Positions 9,363 to 17,415 of a stretch of DNA of 64,000 bases are shown piece by piece. Within the stretch, counting starts at the first letter, position 1, and every line of letters begins with the position of its first letter. A program made the translations under genes and the position numbers. The notes under the pieces were generated by a model. That model had not been told where the DNA came from and searched no databases. It saw only the letters and a list, made by a program, of their open reading frames with translations. Source of the stretch: Bradyrhizobium sp. JYMT SZCCT0180 (GTDB lineage Bacteria; Pseudomonadota; Alphaproteobacteria; Rhizobiales; Xanthobacteraceae); the NCBI RefSeq assembly GCF_018130165.1, contig NZ_JAFCLZ010000003.1, positions 186,001 to 250,000 on the forward strand. The letters run 5' to 3'.

Positions 9363-9776
9363 GTGCCGAAGCTATCCGGTGTTCTCGAGACCGCACTTTA
9401 TGTCGATGACCTCGACCGCGCCCGTGCATTCTACGAAGACGTGCTTGGGCTGGTAGCGCTGACGCGTGATTCGCGATTTCTTGCTTTCGATGTCGGCGGC
9501 AGCAATGTGCTTCTGCTGTTTCGTCGCGGTGCGACGCTAGAGACGCTCCATTTGCCCGGCGGGACTATTCCGCCGCATGACGGCAGCGGCCCGATACATG
9601 TGGCCTTTGCCATCACGGCGGCCGAACTGGCTGCCTGGGAAACGCGGCTTGGCGAGCACAAAGTCGCTATCGAAGGCAGGACCGACTGGCCGCGCGGCGG
9701 AAAGAGCATCTACTTTCGCGACCCGGACCGGCATCTGCTGGAGCTGGTGACGCCGGGAGTTTGGGCGATTTATTAG
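9363..9776 (+). CDS. VOC-family (glyoxalase/bleomycin-resistance fold) protein
   Basis: A protein of about 137 residues with one VOC domain: ETALYVDDLDRARAFYEDVLGL at the start and IYFRDPDRHLLELVTPG at the end, the latter carrying the metal-binding glutamate. The substrate is unknown. The start is a GTG at 9363 (or TTG at 9360), ten bases after sufT, so it looks like a passenger in the SUF operon. A link with iron-sulfur metabolism is not evident from the family. Confidence 0.8.
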   Translation: MPKLSGVLETALYVDDLDRARAFYEDVLGLVALTRDSRFLAFDVGGSNVLLLFRRGATLETLHLPGGTIPPHDGSGPIHVAFAITAAELAAWETRLGEHKVAIEGRTDWPRGGKSIYFRDPDRHLLELVTPGVWAIY

Positions 9777-9921
9777 GAGCGATCTGCGAGAAGGAATACG
9801 GTTTCGTTCGGACAGGTTCTAACCAAATTCGGGATATCAGACCTTCACAGCAGGAATTTCGTTGTTACTTTAACGGTATAGGATTTCGTCGCCACCGCGC
9901 GGCGTAAGGAGATCCACTGCA

Positions 9922-10311
9922 ATGGACACCACCGCACCCGTCTCCAAGCCGAAGCCGCGGCCGCGCCCGCAGGTCATGAAACTTACCGAAGCGGCGGCAG
10001 AGCGCATTACGGAGCTGACCAAGCGCGCCGATTCCGAAATCGTCGGCCTGCGCGTCGGCATCAAGAACGGCGGCTGCGCCGGGCAGTCCTACACCGTCGA
10101 ATACGCCCACGAAGTCCGCCCCACCGACGAGGTGGTCGAGGACCGCGGCGTCAAGATCCTGGTCGATCCCAAGGCCGTGTTGTTCCTGCTCGGCACCGAG
10201 ATGGACTACAAGGCCGACAAGATGCAGGCCCAGTTTATCTTCAACAATCCCAACCAGGTCTCGGCCTGCGGTTGCGGCGAGTCGGTGCAGCTGACGCCCG
10301 CGAAGGTTTAG
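9922..10311 (+). CDS. sufA: Iron-sulfur cluster carrier SufA (HesB/IscA family)
   Basis: A 129-residue A-type carrier protein. The three cluster-ligand cysteines are present: NGGCAGQSY and the C-terminal SACGCGES. The first 18 residues are a proline- and lysine-rich extension. It accepts clusters from SufBCD and passes them to apo-proteins. The 145-base gap from the VOC gene contains a GGTTCTAACC sequence similar to the repeats upstream of sufB, and a TAAGGAG ribosome binding site precedes the ATG, so it may have its own promoter. Confidence 0.92.
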   Translation: MDTTAPVSKPKPRPRPQVMKLTEAAAERITELTKRADSEIVGLRVGIKNGGCAGQSYTVEYAHEVRPTDEVVEDRGVKILVDPKAVLFLLGTEMDYKADKMQAQFIFNNPNQVSACGCGESVQLTPAKV

Positions 10312-10315
10312 CTTC

Positions 10316-10443
10316 GTGTCCCGGACGCGCTGCAGCGTGCAACGCTGCTGCGCAGAGCCGGGACCCATCACTTTATGACGCTCAAAATCATGGGCCCCGG
10401 CTCTGCAGCGCATCGTTACACGCTGCGCTGCGTCCGGGGCACG
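10316..10443. repeat. Long imperfect palindromic intergenic repeat
   Basis: A palindrome of about 128 bases between sufA and the TfoX-like gene. The left arm starts GTGTCCCGGACGCGCTGCAG and the right arm ends CTGCGTCCGGGGCAC; both carry a GAGCCGGG/CCCGGCTC inner block. It would fold into one long hairpin and may end sufA transcription. I recall this type as dispersed in Bradyrhizobium; that would need a genome search. Confidence 0.75.
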
Positions 10444-10454
10444 AGACCTAGCGC

Positions 10455-10934
10455 ATGGATCGCGATTTCCTGATCGACCTGTTTGCCGATTTCGGTCCGG
10501 TGACGATCCGCCGGATGTTTTCCGGCTTCGGCATTTCCGCTGACGGCACCAACTTCGCACTCGCGCTGCGCGCCGGCCTGTATTTCAGGGCTGATGAAAC
10601 GACGATTCCGCAGTTCGAGGCGGAGGGCTCGCAGCCGTTTTCGTATCAGACGCGTACGAAGACCGTGACCGTGAATTCGTATTGGCAATTGCCGGCGCGG
10701 CTGTTCGACGATTCGGAGGAGCTGAGCAATTGGGCGAGGGCGGCGCTGGCCGCCGCGCAGCGCGCCGCGTTGCGCAAGCGGCCGAAGGCGCGCAAGGCGG
10801 CGAAGGAAGTTGCGAAGAAAGCCGTGAAGAAGGTTGTCGCGAAAAAGCCGGCGGCCAAGAAGAAGCCGGCAGCCAAGAAGAAGCCGGCAGCTAAGAAGAA
10901 AAAGAAAGCGCCGCGAAGAAACTCCTCATCCTGA
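10455..10934 (+). CDS. TfoX N-terminal-domain protein with lysine-rich tail
   Basis: A 159-residue protein. Residues 1-100 form a TfoX-N domain (DLFADFGPVTIRRMFSGFG, then LRAGLYFRAD and SYWQLPARLFDD). Residues about 105-159 are almost only alanine, lysine and proline, with repeats of KKPAAK, like histone H1 C-terminal tails or bacterial H1-like proteins. TfoX-N proteins are small and mostly uncharacterised in alphaproteobacteria; the tail suggests nucleic-acid binding, which is inference. The gene is alone between two palindromic repeats. Confidence 0.85.
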   Translation: MDRDFLIDLFADFGPVTIRRMFSGFGISADGTNFALALRAGLYFRADETTIPQFEAEGSQPFSYQTRTKTVTVNSYWQLPARLFDDSEELSNWARAALAAAQRAALRKRPKARKAAKEVAKKAVKKVVAKKPAAKKKPAAKKKPAAKKKKKAPRRNSSS

Positions 10935-11027
10935 GGAGCGCGCATGGCGCGCGTCTCGAAGGATGGCCACAGGCTAGATGGGGGCCTCATGGTTCGAGAC
11001 GCGCAAGATGCGCTCCTCACCATGAGG
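10924..11027. repeat. Palindromic intergenic repeat
   Basis: An imperfect inverted repeat overlapping the end of the TfoX-like gene: CCTCATCCTGAGGAGCGC at the left pairs with GCGCTCCTCACCATGAGG at the right, with inner arms GCGCGTCTCGAA and TTCGAGACGCGC. It lies between two convergent genes and may act as a bidirectional terminator. I recall this sequence type as frequent in Bradyrhizobium and Rhodopseudomonas. Confidence 0.75.
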
Positions 11028-11035
11028 GATTGGAC

Positions 11036-12103
11036 TCAGGCCACCTGGCTGCGGGAATCGGCGGCGTATTCGGGGTCGACTTCGCAGATTACGCGGTTGC
11101 GGCCGTTGCGCTTGGCGGCGTAGAGGCAGGCATCGGCGCGTTCGATCAGCGAATCCGTGTCGTCGTCCGGCTTCAGCATGGAAACGCCGACCGAGATGGT
11201 GACGCGGCCGAGGATTTCGCCGGTGGATTTCTTCTTCAATTCCTTCGCCATCACGGCGCGGCGGATGTGATCGGCAACCGTCAGTGCCTGGCGCAGCGCG
11301 GTGTTGGGCAAGACGACCGCGAATTCCTCGCCGCCATAACGCGCGGTGATGTCCTGTCCCTTGATGGTCTGCTTCAAGGACATGCCGACGAGACGCAGCA
11401 CCTGATCGCCGGTGAGGTGGCCGTAGGAATCGTTGAACGATTTGAAATGATCGATGTCGAACATCAACAGCGACAGCGGCTCGCCGTTGGCCAGCGCCGC
11501 CTGTACCGCCATCTCGATCGAGCGGTCGAAATATTTGCGATTGCCAAGGCCAGTGAGCGGATCGGTCAGGCTCTCGGCGCGGATGGCTTCCAGGCTGTGC
11601 TGGAGATTGCTGATCTCGTTCTTCGACAGCGACAGCCGGTTCTCCAGCGCCTTGTTGGTGTCGCGCATCTCGCGGGTGGATTTCACCAGCTGGTCGACCA
11701 CCGCCTTGATCTGGTCGCGGCTCTGCGCGGTCGACAGTTTCTCGCTGGCGCCGCTCAGGCTGGCGTCATAGCTCGCCGACATGCCGAGTGCTTCGGTGAG
11801 TAGCTTCATCACGTCGTCGATCTCGCCGATCACGCGCGCGCCGACCTTGTCGATGCGGTCGGAGGTCTTGATGTGGGAGAGGTAGGTTTCGTAGATCTGT
11901 TCGAGGTCGGCTTCGCTGAGCCTGCCGTTGCGCGCCAGCGTCTCGTTGATGATCTTGTTGAGGGGGGCGTTGTAACCGGTGGCGTAGACGTACCAGATTT
12001 CATAATTGCGGGGCACGGCGGTCTGCCGAAGCGACTTGATCTGACCCATCGCGACTTCGGCGAAGGCCAACGTGCGTTCGTGTTCGTCCAGCAGTTTCAC
12101 CAC
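11036..12103 (-). CDS. GGDEF-domain diguanylate cyclase
   Basis: A cytosolic protein of about 355 residues with a helical N-terminal half (residues about 1-170, partly coiled-coil) and a C-terminal GGDEF domain that makes cyclic di-GMP. The active-site motif is RYGGEEF; the metal-binding aspartates are in LMFDIDHFKSFNDSYGH. The product-inhibition site RxxD before the motif reads KGQD here, so the arginine is missing and feedback inhibition is probably reduced. I place the start at the GTG at 12103 after AGGGACGG; an in-frame TTG at 12151 is possible. No membrane segments were seen. Confidence 0.88.
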   Translation of the reverse strand: MVKLLDEHERTLAFAEVAMGQIKSLRQTAVPRNYEIWYVYATGYNAPLNKIINETLARNGRLSEADLEQIYETYLSHIKTSDRIDKVGARVIGEIDDVMKLLTEALGMSASYDASLSGASEKLSTAQSRDQIKAVVDQLVKSTREMRDTNKALENRLSLSKNEISNLQHSLEAIRAESLTDPLTGLGNRKYFDRSIEMAVQAALANGEPLSLLMFDIDHFKSFNDSYGHLTGDQVLRLVGMSLKQTIKGQDITARYGGEEFAVVLPNTALRQALTVADHIRRAVMAKELKKKSTGEILGRVTISVGVSMLKPDDDTDSLIERADACLYAAKRNGRNRVICEVDPEYAADSRSQVA

Positions 12104-12246
12104 TGATCCGTCCCTAATAGCGAGCAACGCTTCGCGCCGCCCAGCAGGCAATGACTAAAATTATCGCCGTGAAGTTAAGGGAGGAGAATGAACGCCCGGT
12201 AAACAGGGGTGTTCCCTGTTTACCGCGTGGATGGCGTTGAAAGCGT

Positions 12247-12352
12247 TAGAGCGTTTTCCAGCGAAGTGGACACCGGTTCGCGTGAAGAAAACGCGTCAAA
12301 ACAAGAATCTAGAGCCCCGTTCCGATTCCATCGGAACGGAAAAGGCTCTAGA
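12247..12352. repeat. Dispersed rhizobial intergenic repeat ending in a hairpin
   Basis: The sequence from TAGAGCGTTTTCCAGCGAAG to the hairpin with arms TCTAGAGCC (12308-12316) and GGCTCTAGA (12344-12352) matches an intergenic repeat I recall as very common in Bradyrhizobium and Mesorhizobium. An inner hairpin GTTCCGAT/ATCGGAAC lies inside. The stop codon of the helicase gene (12348-12350) falls in the repeat, so the element forms the 3' end of that gene and may act as its terminator. Confidence 0.7.
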
Positions 12353-13889
12353 CGCGGGCGCGCACGGGACGCAGCAAAAACGCCGGAAGATGCGAGTGAT
12401 CGGCAGGCTCGGATTCGACCTCGCGCTGGGCGCGCCGCGGTTCGGCCCGGCCGATCGAGGGCACGCGGGAGGCCGGTGCGGGCGCTGGCGGCGTGAACGC
12501 TTCGGTCGCGGCCTGCGGCTGCGGACCGGAGTTGCGCTCGCCTCCCTTGGCGTGGCGCGGCTCGCGCTCACCGTGGCGGGGCTCACGCTCTCGTCGCGGT
12601 TTCCGTCCGCCACGTGAACCTTCCCGCGAACCTTCTCTCGAACCTTCCTTGACGCTTTCCTTGGAGCCTTCTCTCGCACCGTGGCGTGAGCCTCCGCGAG
12701 AACCTTCTCTGCCGCGCGCCTCGCGCGGCGGGTCGATATCGCCTGACGTTTCCGATCGCACGGAATAGTCGCCTTCCGCGCGGGGGATGGATTTTCCGAT
12801 CAGCCGTTCGATCGCGGCCAGCGATTTGGTGTCGAGCGATGTGACGATCGAGATCGCGGTGCCGGCACGGCCGGCGCGACCGGTGCGTCCGACGCGATGG
12901 ACGTAATCATCGGGATGATGCGGCACGTCGAAATTGTAGACGTGGCTGACGGCGGGAATATCGAGACCGCGGGCGGCGACGTCGGAGGCCACCAGCAGCG
13001 GAATTTCGCCCTTGCGGAATGATTCGAGGGCGGCGGTGCGGGCCGACTGGTCCATATCGCCATGGAGCGCGCCGACGCTGAAGCCGTGTTTCTGAAGCGA
13101 TTTGGCAACGACCGCGACTTCACGCTTGCGATTGCAGAAGATGATCGCGTTCTGGAGGTCCTTGGCGTCGCGCAGCAGGCGGCGCAGGATCTCGCGCTTC
13201 TCGTGCACCTCGCGCCCGCAGGCGACCTGGAACTGAGATACGCCCACCGCCGTGGTCGCGGGCTTGGAGACTTCGATGCGCTCGGGATTGTGCAGGAAGG
13301 CTTCGCTGATGCGGCTGATTTCGGGCGGCATCGTCGCGGTAAAGAACAGGGTCTGTCGCGTAAACGGGACCAGCTTGCAGACCCGTTCGATGTCGGGAAT
13401 GAAGCCCATGTCCAGCATGCGGTCGGCTTCGTCGATGACCAGGAGTTCAACACCGGTGAGCAGCAGCCCGCCGCGCTCGGTATGGTCGAGCAGCCGGCCC
13501 GGGGTCGCGATCAAGACGTCGACGCCGCGGGTCAATTTGGTGTCCTGATCGCCGAACGAGACGCCGCCGATCAGCAGGGCGACATTGAGTTTCTGGCCAA
13601 TGCCGTATTTGTCGAAATTCTCTTTGACCTGGGCCGCAAGTTCGCGGGTCGGCTCCAGGATCAGGGTGCGGGGCATTCGTGCCCGGGCGCGGCCCTTTTC
13701 CAGCATGGTAAGCATGGGCAGGACGAAGGCGGCGGTCTTGCCGGTGCCGGTCTGGGCGATGCCGAGAACGTCGCGGCGGGCCAGAACGTGGGGGATCGCC
13801 TGTTCCTGAATGGGCGTAGGGGTGGTGTAGCCGGTGGCCGCAACAGCGGCGAGAACCTTGTCGGAAAGTCCGAGATGGGAAAAAGACAT
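12348..13889 (-). CDS. rhlE: DEAD-box RNA helicase, RhlE type
   Basis: A 513-residue ATP-dependent RNA helicase. The core (residues 1-375) has the Q motif TPTPIQEQAIP, motif I AQTGTGKT, DEAD variant VIDEADRM, SAT version FTATMPPE, and HRVGRTGRAG. The C-terminal 140 residues are low-complexity, with repeated REGSREGSRGG and RHGEREPRH units, a basic RNA-binding tail typical of RhlE proteins in alphaproteobacteria but of variable length. The start is the ATG at 13889 preceded by AGAGG. Roles in RNA folding and ribosome assembly in the cold are known for the family. Confidence 0.93.
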   Translation of the reverse strand: MSFSHLGLSDKVLAAVAATGYTTPTPIQEQAIPHVLARRDVLGIAQTGTGKTAAFVLPMLTMLEKGRARARMPRTLILEPTRELAAQVKENFDKYGIGQKLNVALLIGGVSFGDQDTKLTRGVDVLIATPGRLLDHTERGGLLLTGVELLVIDEADRMLDMGFIPDIERVCKLVPFTRQTLFFTATMPPEISRISEAFLHNPERIEVSKPATTAVGVSQFQVACGREVHEKREILRRLLRDAKDLQNAIIFCNRKREVAVVAKSLQKHGFSVGALHGDMDQSARTAALESFRKGEIPLLVASDVAARGLDIPAVSHVYNFDVPHHPDDYVHRVGRTGRAGRAGTAISIVTSLDTKSLAAIERLIGKSIPRAEGDYSVRSETSGDIDPPREARGREGSRGGSRHGAREGSKESVKEGSREGSREGSRGGRKPRREREPRHGEREPRHAKGGERNSGPQPQAATEAFTPPAPAPASRVPSIGRAEPRRAQREVESEPADHSHLPAFLLRPVRARV

Positions 13890-14206
13890 TGAGCCTCTAG
13901 TCGACACCGCCGTTCGGAATCGAGGGTAATAAGGCTGTCGCGTTCAACCCCGAAACGGCGCGCTTTAAGAAGCTGGGGGCTCTGACTTACGCAGACGAGC
14001 GGCTAACCTTAGGGAATCGCGTGTCGATCCTAGGCCGCGTTGAGCCGGAACATAGGCGCGAAACGGCCAAAGTCAATCTGGGAACCGGCGAAAAGGCCGA
14101 AAAAGCTTAATGTTTTCGCACAAATAACGGCTAAACCGTTATTTGGCGGTCAAATGCGTCGAGCTTGCGGAGCCTGCTGCCACGCGACCGGTCGCGCGCT
14201 CATACC
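13890..14206. other. Intergenic region upstream of rhlE with one hairpin
   Basis: About 317 bases without a gene between the AraC gene and rhlE, both on the minus strand. It holds a perfect hairpin AAATAACGG-ctaaa-CCGTTATTT at 14122-14144, about 60 bases past the AraC stop, which could end that transcript although no clear U-run follows. The rest should contain the rhlE promoter and a leader; I could not identify a convincing promoter. Confidence 0.5.
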
Positions 14207-15247
14207 CTATTTCCTTGTCGCCGCTTCCCGGAAGTCACCGGGCGTGATGCCCTGAACCGCGCGAAACACGCGATAGAACGTTGCGAGGCTGTCGAAGCCG
14301 CTGGCGAAGGCGATCTCGGCGATGGTCATGGCCGGCGCCTCGCGCAGCAGGCGGCGGCTGCGTTCGATGCGCAGCGCGGTGACGGTTTGCGAGAAGCTCA
14401 TGCTGGATTCTTCGAACAGCACGTGCAGATGACGAACCGAGATCGCGAGCTGACTTGCGATGAACGCGGGCGACAATTGAGGCTCGGCGATGTGGCGGGC
14501 CATCAACCGCCGCGCCAGGGACAGGCGGCCGGCCCGAACCGCGTACTGCGCCACCCGGCTGGTCGGCCGGACAACGCCGCGCTCGATCAGCGTGAGGTGC
14601 GTGAGCGTCTGCACCAGCGCCTTCGTTGTCGCCGGATCGCTGTCGTCATCCGTTTCGGTCAGATCGGTGAAACAGGATTCCAGCAGCGGAATGAGGATGG
14701 GGCGGTCGATAAGCGGTTTCGGGACGAGCTCGTGCAGGCCGGGTAGCGGCAGCAGAATGTCGGCCACCGGCACCTTCAGAATGCGAAGATCGAAGCCTTC
14801 AGCGGCGATCGGGACCGTGTGGTAGGGCAGGTCCGAATAGCTCGTCGAAAACGCTCCGCCGGCGACCTGGAAGTCATCGACATTCCGGACCCTGAACCAG
14901 CCGCCGCCGCCAAGCTGCTGGCAGATGCAAAGGCTGTCGCTGGGGGCGTTGGCGATATCGGTCGCACTGCGCTCGACGTGATAGCTCGAGGCGCGCAGGC
15001 CGATCAGGCCCGCGGAGCCGATCTTTCGAAGCGAGAACTCTCCGGAGAAATTTGGGCGGTGCTCCCGGTCGAGTTCGGCGGTCGCCCCAAAAAGCCCCTT
15101 GGAGCGCACCTCGCGCCAATAGTCGAAGCGGTCCTTCGGTTCGACCTGATCGGTGGACCACTTATTGACAGAGGTACCCTGATCTCCAGGAGGGGCATAG
15201 GCGACCGACGCCAGACGTGCCGCTCCTCTTAAAGCCGAAATAGCCAC
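14207..15247 (-). CDS. AraC-family transcriptional regulator
   Basis: A regulator of about 346 residues with an AraC-binding-like N-terminal domain (RFDYWREV near the start) and a C-terminal pair of helix-turn-helix motifs: FIASQLAISVRHLHVLFEE and IAEIAFASGFDSLATFYRVF, ending in the usual ITPGDFRE. The ligand is unknown; related proteins regulate catabolic or oxygenase genes. I prefer the GTG at 15247, preceded by GGGAGG, over a GTG at 15289. It is divergent from the winged-helix/TPR gene that starts at 15405. Confidence 0.87.
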   Translation of the reverse strand: MAISALRGAARLASVAYAPPGDQGTSVNKWSTDQVEPKDRFDYWREVRSKGLFGATAELDREHRPNFSGEFSLRKIGSAGLIGLRASSYHVERSATDIANAPSDSLCICQQLGGGGWFRVRNVDDFQVAGGAFSTSYSDLPYHTVPIAAEGFDLRILKVPVADILLPLPGLHELVPKPLIDRPILIPLLESCFTDLTETDDDSDPATTKALVQTLTHLTLIERGVVRPTSRVAQYAVRAGRLSLARRLMARHIAEPQLSPAFIASQLAISVRHLHVLFEESSMSFSQTVTALRIERSRRLLREAPAMTIAEIAFASGFDSLATFYRVFRAVQGITPGDFREAATRK

Positions 15248-15404
15248 CCCAGCACTCCTCCCAGGATATGCCGCGGCGCGGCAAATCACTCGGGAATCAT
15301 GCCACGGTGGGGTATCCCGGTCCTGATGGGACGGCGGTGACTTTCTGAAATTTCTCTGATATTCGCTGTGCGCAGCCCAGCCCCGAGAAGATTGCGGTCA
15401 CAAG

Positions 15405-17282
15405 TTGCTCTGTTTCGCCGGATTTGAACTTGACCCGGAACGCGCCCGGCTCCGCGGGCCCGGTGGCGAAGCGATCCGGCTGCGCCCGAAATCCTTCGAC
15501 ATGCTGCAGCTGTTTGTGACCAACGCCGGACGCGTTCTCAGCAAGCAGGACCTGATTGACGCGATTTGGCCGAATATCCATGTCGGCGACGACAGCCTTT
15601 TCCAATGCGTCCGCGAAATCCGCGCCGCGCTTGGCGACGACCAGCGCCAATTGATCAAGCTGGTTTCCGGCCGCGGCTACCTGTTCGACGGGCAAGTGAC
15701 GGTCGGGCCGGGCGGCCTTGGCGATGAAGCACAGCCCCCGGTCGCGACAGCCGGCGTCGAAGCGGTCGCGATGGCGCCACCGGCGCTGGCGGCGGAGCCC
15801 GCCCGGACACGGCTCCGCTTCGGCTTGCGCGCCGCGCTTGCGACGGCGGCCGGGCTCGGTGCGGTCATCGGCCTGGCCGTCGCCGCGCCGATCTTCGTGC
15901 CCGATTTCATCTTCGCGCGAAAACCCCCGGCCGTTGCCGCAGAGCAGCTCGTTGGGGTGGGTGAGGGCCAGAAACTTGCCGAGTTGGCGGCGAGCGTGGC
16001 TGACCGCCTCAGCGCGGCCGTCAGCGTTGCCGCCGCAGCACCGGTGCTCACGCCCGATTCCATGTTTCCACGAAAGTCACCGACCATCGCCATGATGCCG
16101 ATCGTCGGCGTCGGTGACAGCCAGTTGGTTGCCGAGATGGCGGGGGACGTGACCGACCGGCTCACCGACGGCTTGGCCCGGATCGACAAGTTGCGCGTGC
16201 TGGCGCCGCGATCTCAAACAGCTTCGGCGGTGCCCCAGCCCGTCGCCGCGCACCCGGAGGCCGACTTCGTGGTGAGCGGCGAACTGCGGTTGGAAGGCGG
16301 GGCCTGGACCATCCAGGCGCGCATGAGCAATGGCGCCACGGGCGAGGTACGCTGGACCAACTCGGTTTCGGTCGGCATCGAGAAGTCGGACATGACGCTT
16401 CAGCAGATCCGGCTCGCCGCAGGCGTCGGCCATCCGCTGGCGCTTCGCATCAATGCGATGATCAATGCCGGCCCGGCCGCGACCGACGACGACCTGGCCG
16501 GCGGCACCGCCAAGGTCGTGATCGAGCAGGCGATGGCCTCGATCAACCAGACGACGCCGGAGCGTTTCAAGGCCGCGCAGACCATGCTGGAAAAAGCCAT
16601 CGCGGCCGATCCCGGTAATGTCGACCTCGCCGCCGCGTTGTCCGCGCATTTGCTGCGCGGCATCCAGATGACCTGGTACAACCGGGCCGATGTTGCCGAG
16701 ACCCAGCGCGCCGCGCAATCGATGCTCGAGCAGGCGCTGCGGGCGAAGCCGACCTACATCCCCGTGCTGGAGGCGTATTGCCGGCTCCTCAATGCGACAA
16801 ACCAGTTCATCGAAAGCCTGGTTGCCTGCGGCAGGGTGTTGACCTTGGATCCCTGGGACGGGCTCGCGATCTACAATCTGGGCCTCGGGCAGCTTCGGCT
16901 GGGGCGGTTCGACGACGCGCTGGCGACGTTCAAGCAAGCCGAGCAATTCGATACGCCGCGAACGGCGCGCTGGACCTGGCTGTTGGGAGCGGGGCTGACC
17001 TTGGTGGTGATGGACCGCAACGAAGAGGCGATCCCTTATCTCACGAAATCGATTGCGATCACGCCGGCCACTGGACGATCACACGCGGTGCTGGCAATTG
17101 CCTACCATCGTACGGGCCGCACGGACGAGGCCAAGGCGGCCCTGGCCAAGACCATGGAACTGCGGCCCGGCTCCACGATCGCCAACATCAGGCTTGATCC
17201 CAGGAATGCCAGCCCCGTGTATAACGAAGCTTCCAGGCGTGTGGAGGATACTCTCCTGGCGCTTGGTATGGCAGCGAAATAG
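15405..17282 (+). CDS. Winged-helix (OmpR/CadC-type) transmembrane regulator with TPR repeats
   Basis: A 625-residue protein. Residues 1-98 are an OmpR/CadC winged helix (LRPKSFDMLQLFVTNAGR, KQDLIDAIWPN, LVSGRGYLF). Residues about 138-162 form one membrane segment. Residues 166-203 and 217-254 are similar to each other and look like an internal duplication. The rest has a FlgO/adenylate-cyclase-like region and TPR-like helical repeats to the C-terminus. Such one-component regulators bind DNA inside and sense outside. The TTG start at 15405 gives a complete winged helix. The caspase-like gene follows after 133 bases on the same strand. Confidence 0.82.
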   Translation: MLCFAGFELDPERARLRGPGGEAIRLRPKSFDMLQLFVTNAGRVLSKQDLIDAIWPNIHVGDDSLFQCVREIRAALGDDQRQLIKLVSGRGYLFDGQVTVGPGGLGDEAQPPVATAGVEAVAMAPPALAAEPARTRLRFGLRAALATAAGLGAVIGLAVAAPIFVPDFIFARKPPAVAAEQLVGVGEGQKLAELAASVADRLSAAVSVAAAAPVLTPDSMFPRKSPTIAMMPIVGVGDSQLVAEMAGDVTDRLTDGLARIDKLRVLAPRSQTASAVPQPVAAHPEADFVVSGELRLEGGAWTIQARMSNGATGEVRWTNSVSVGIEKSDMTLQQIRLAAGVGHPLALRINAMINAGPAATDDDLAGGTAKVVIEQAMASINQTTPERFKAAQTMLEKAIAADPGNVDLAAALSAHLLRGIQMTWYNRADVAETQRAAQSMLEQALRAKPTYIPVLEAYCRLLNATNQFIESLVACGRVLTLDPWDGLAIYNLGLGQLRLGRFDDALATFKQAEQFDTPRTARWTWLLGAGLTLVVMDRNEEAIPYLTKSIAITPATGRSHAVLAIAYHRTGRTDEAKAALAKTMELRPGSTIANIRLDPRNASPVYNEASRRVEDTLLALGMAAK

Positions 17283-17415
17283 CGGTCTCGCATCTGACTT
17301 AACGTGGCGGAAATGGGGCTCTGGTCCTGCCTGCAGCATTGAACCGCCGGCGCGGCTTTATCGACTACGACAAAAGCGGTCCCGCGCGGCCGCGGATCAT
17401 TGCGGGGAACTGGTT

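Noticed and set aside
10316..11027. Palindromic repeats considered as small RNA genes or CRISPR-like units
   Set aside because: They are single imperfect palindromes of different sequence with no regular spacing or spacer pattern, and no cas genes are near.
12209..12617. Two overlapping plus-strand frames of 95 and 128 codons
   Set aside because: They consist of a dispersed repeat and the antisense of the helicase low-complexity tail.
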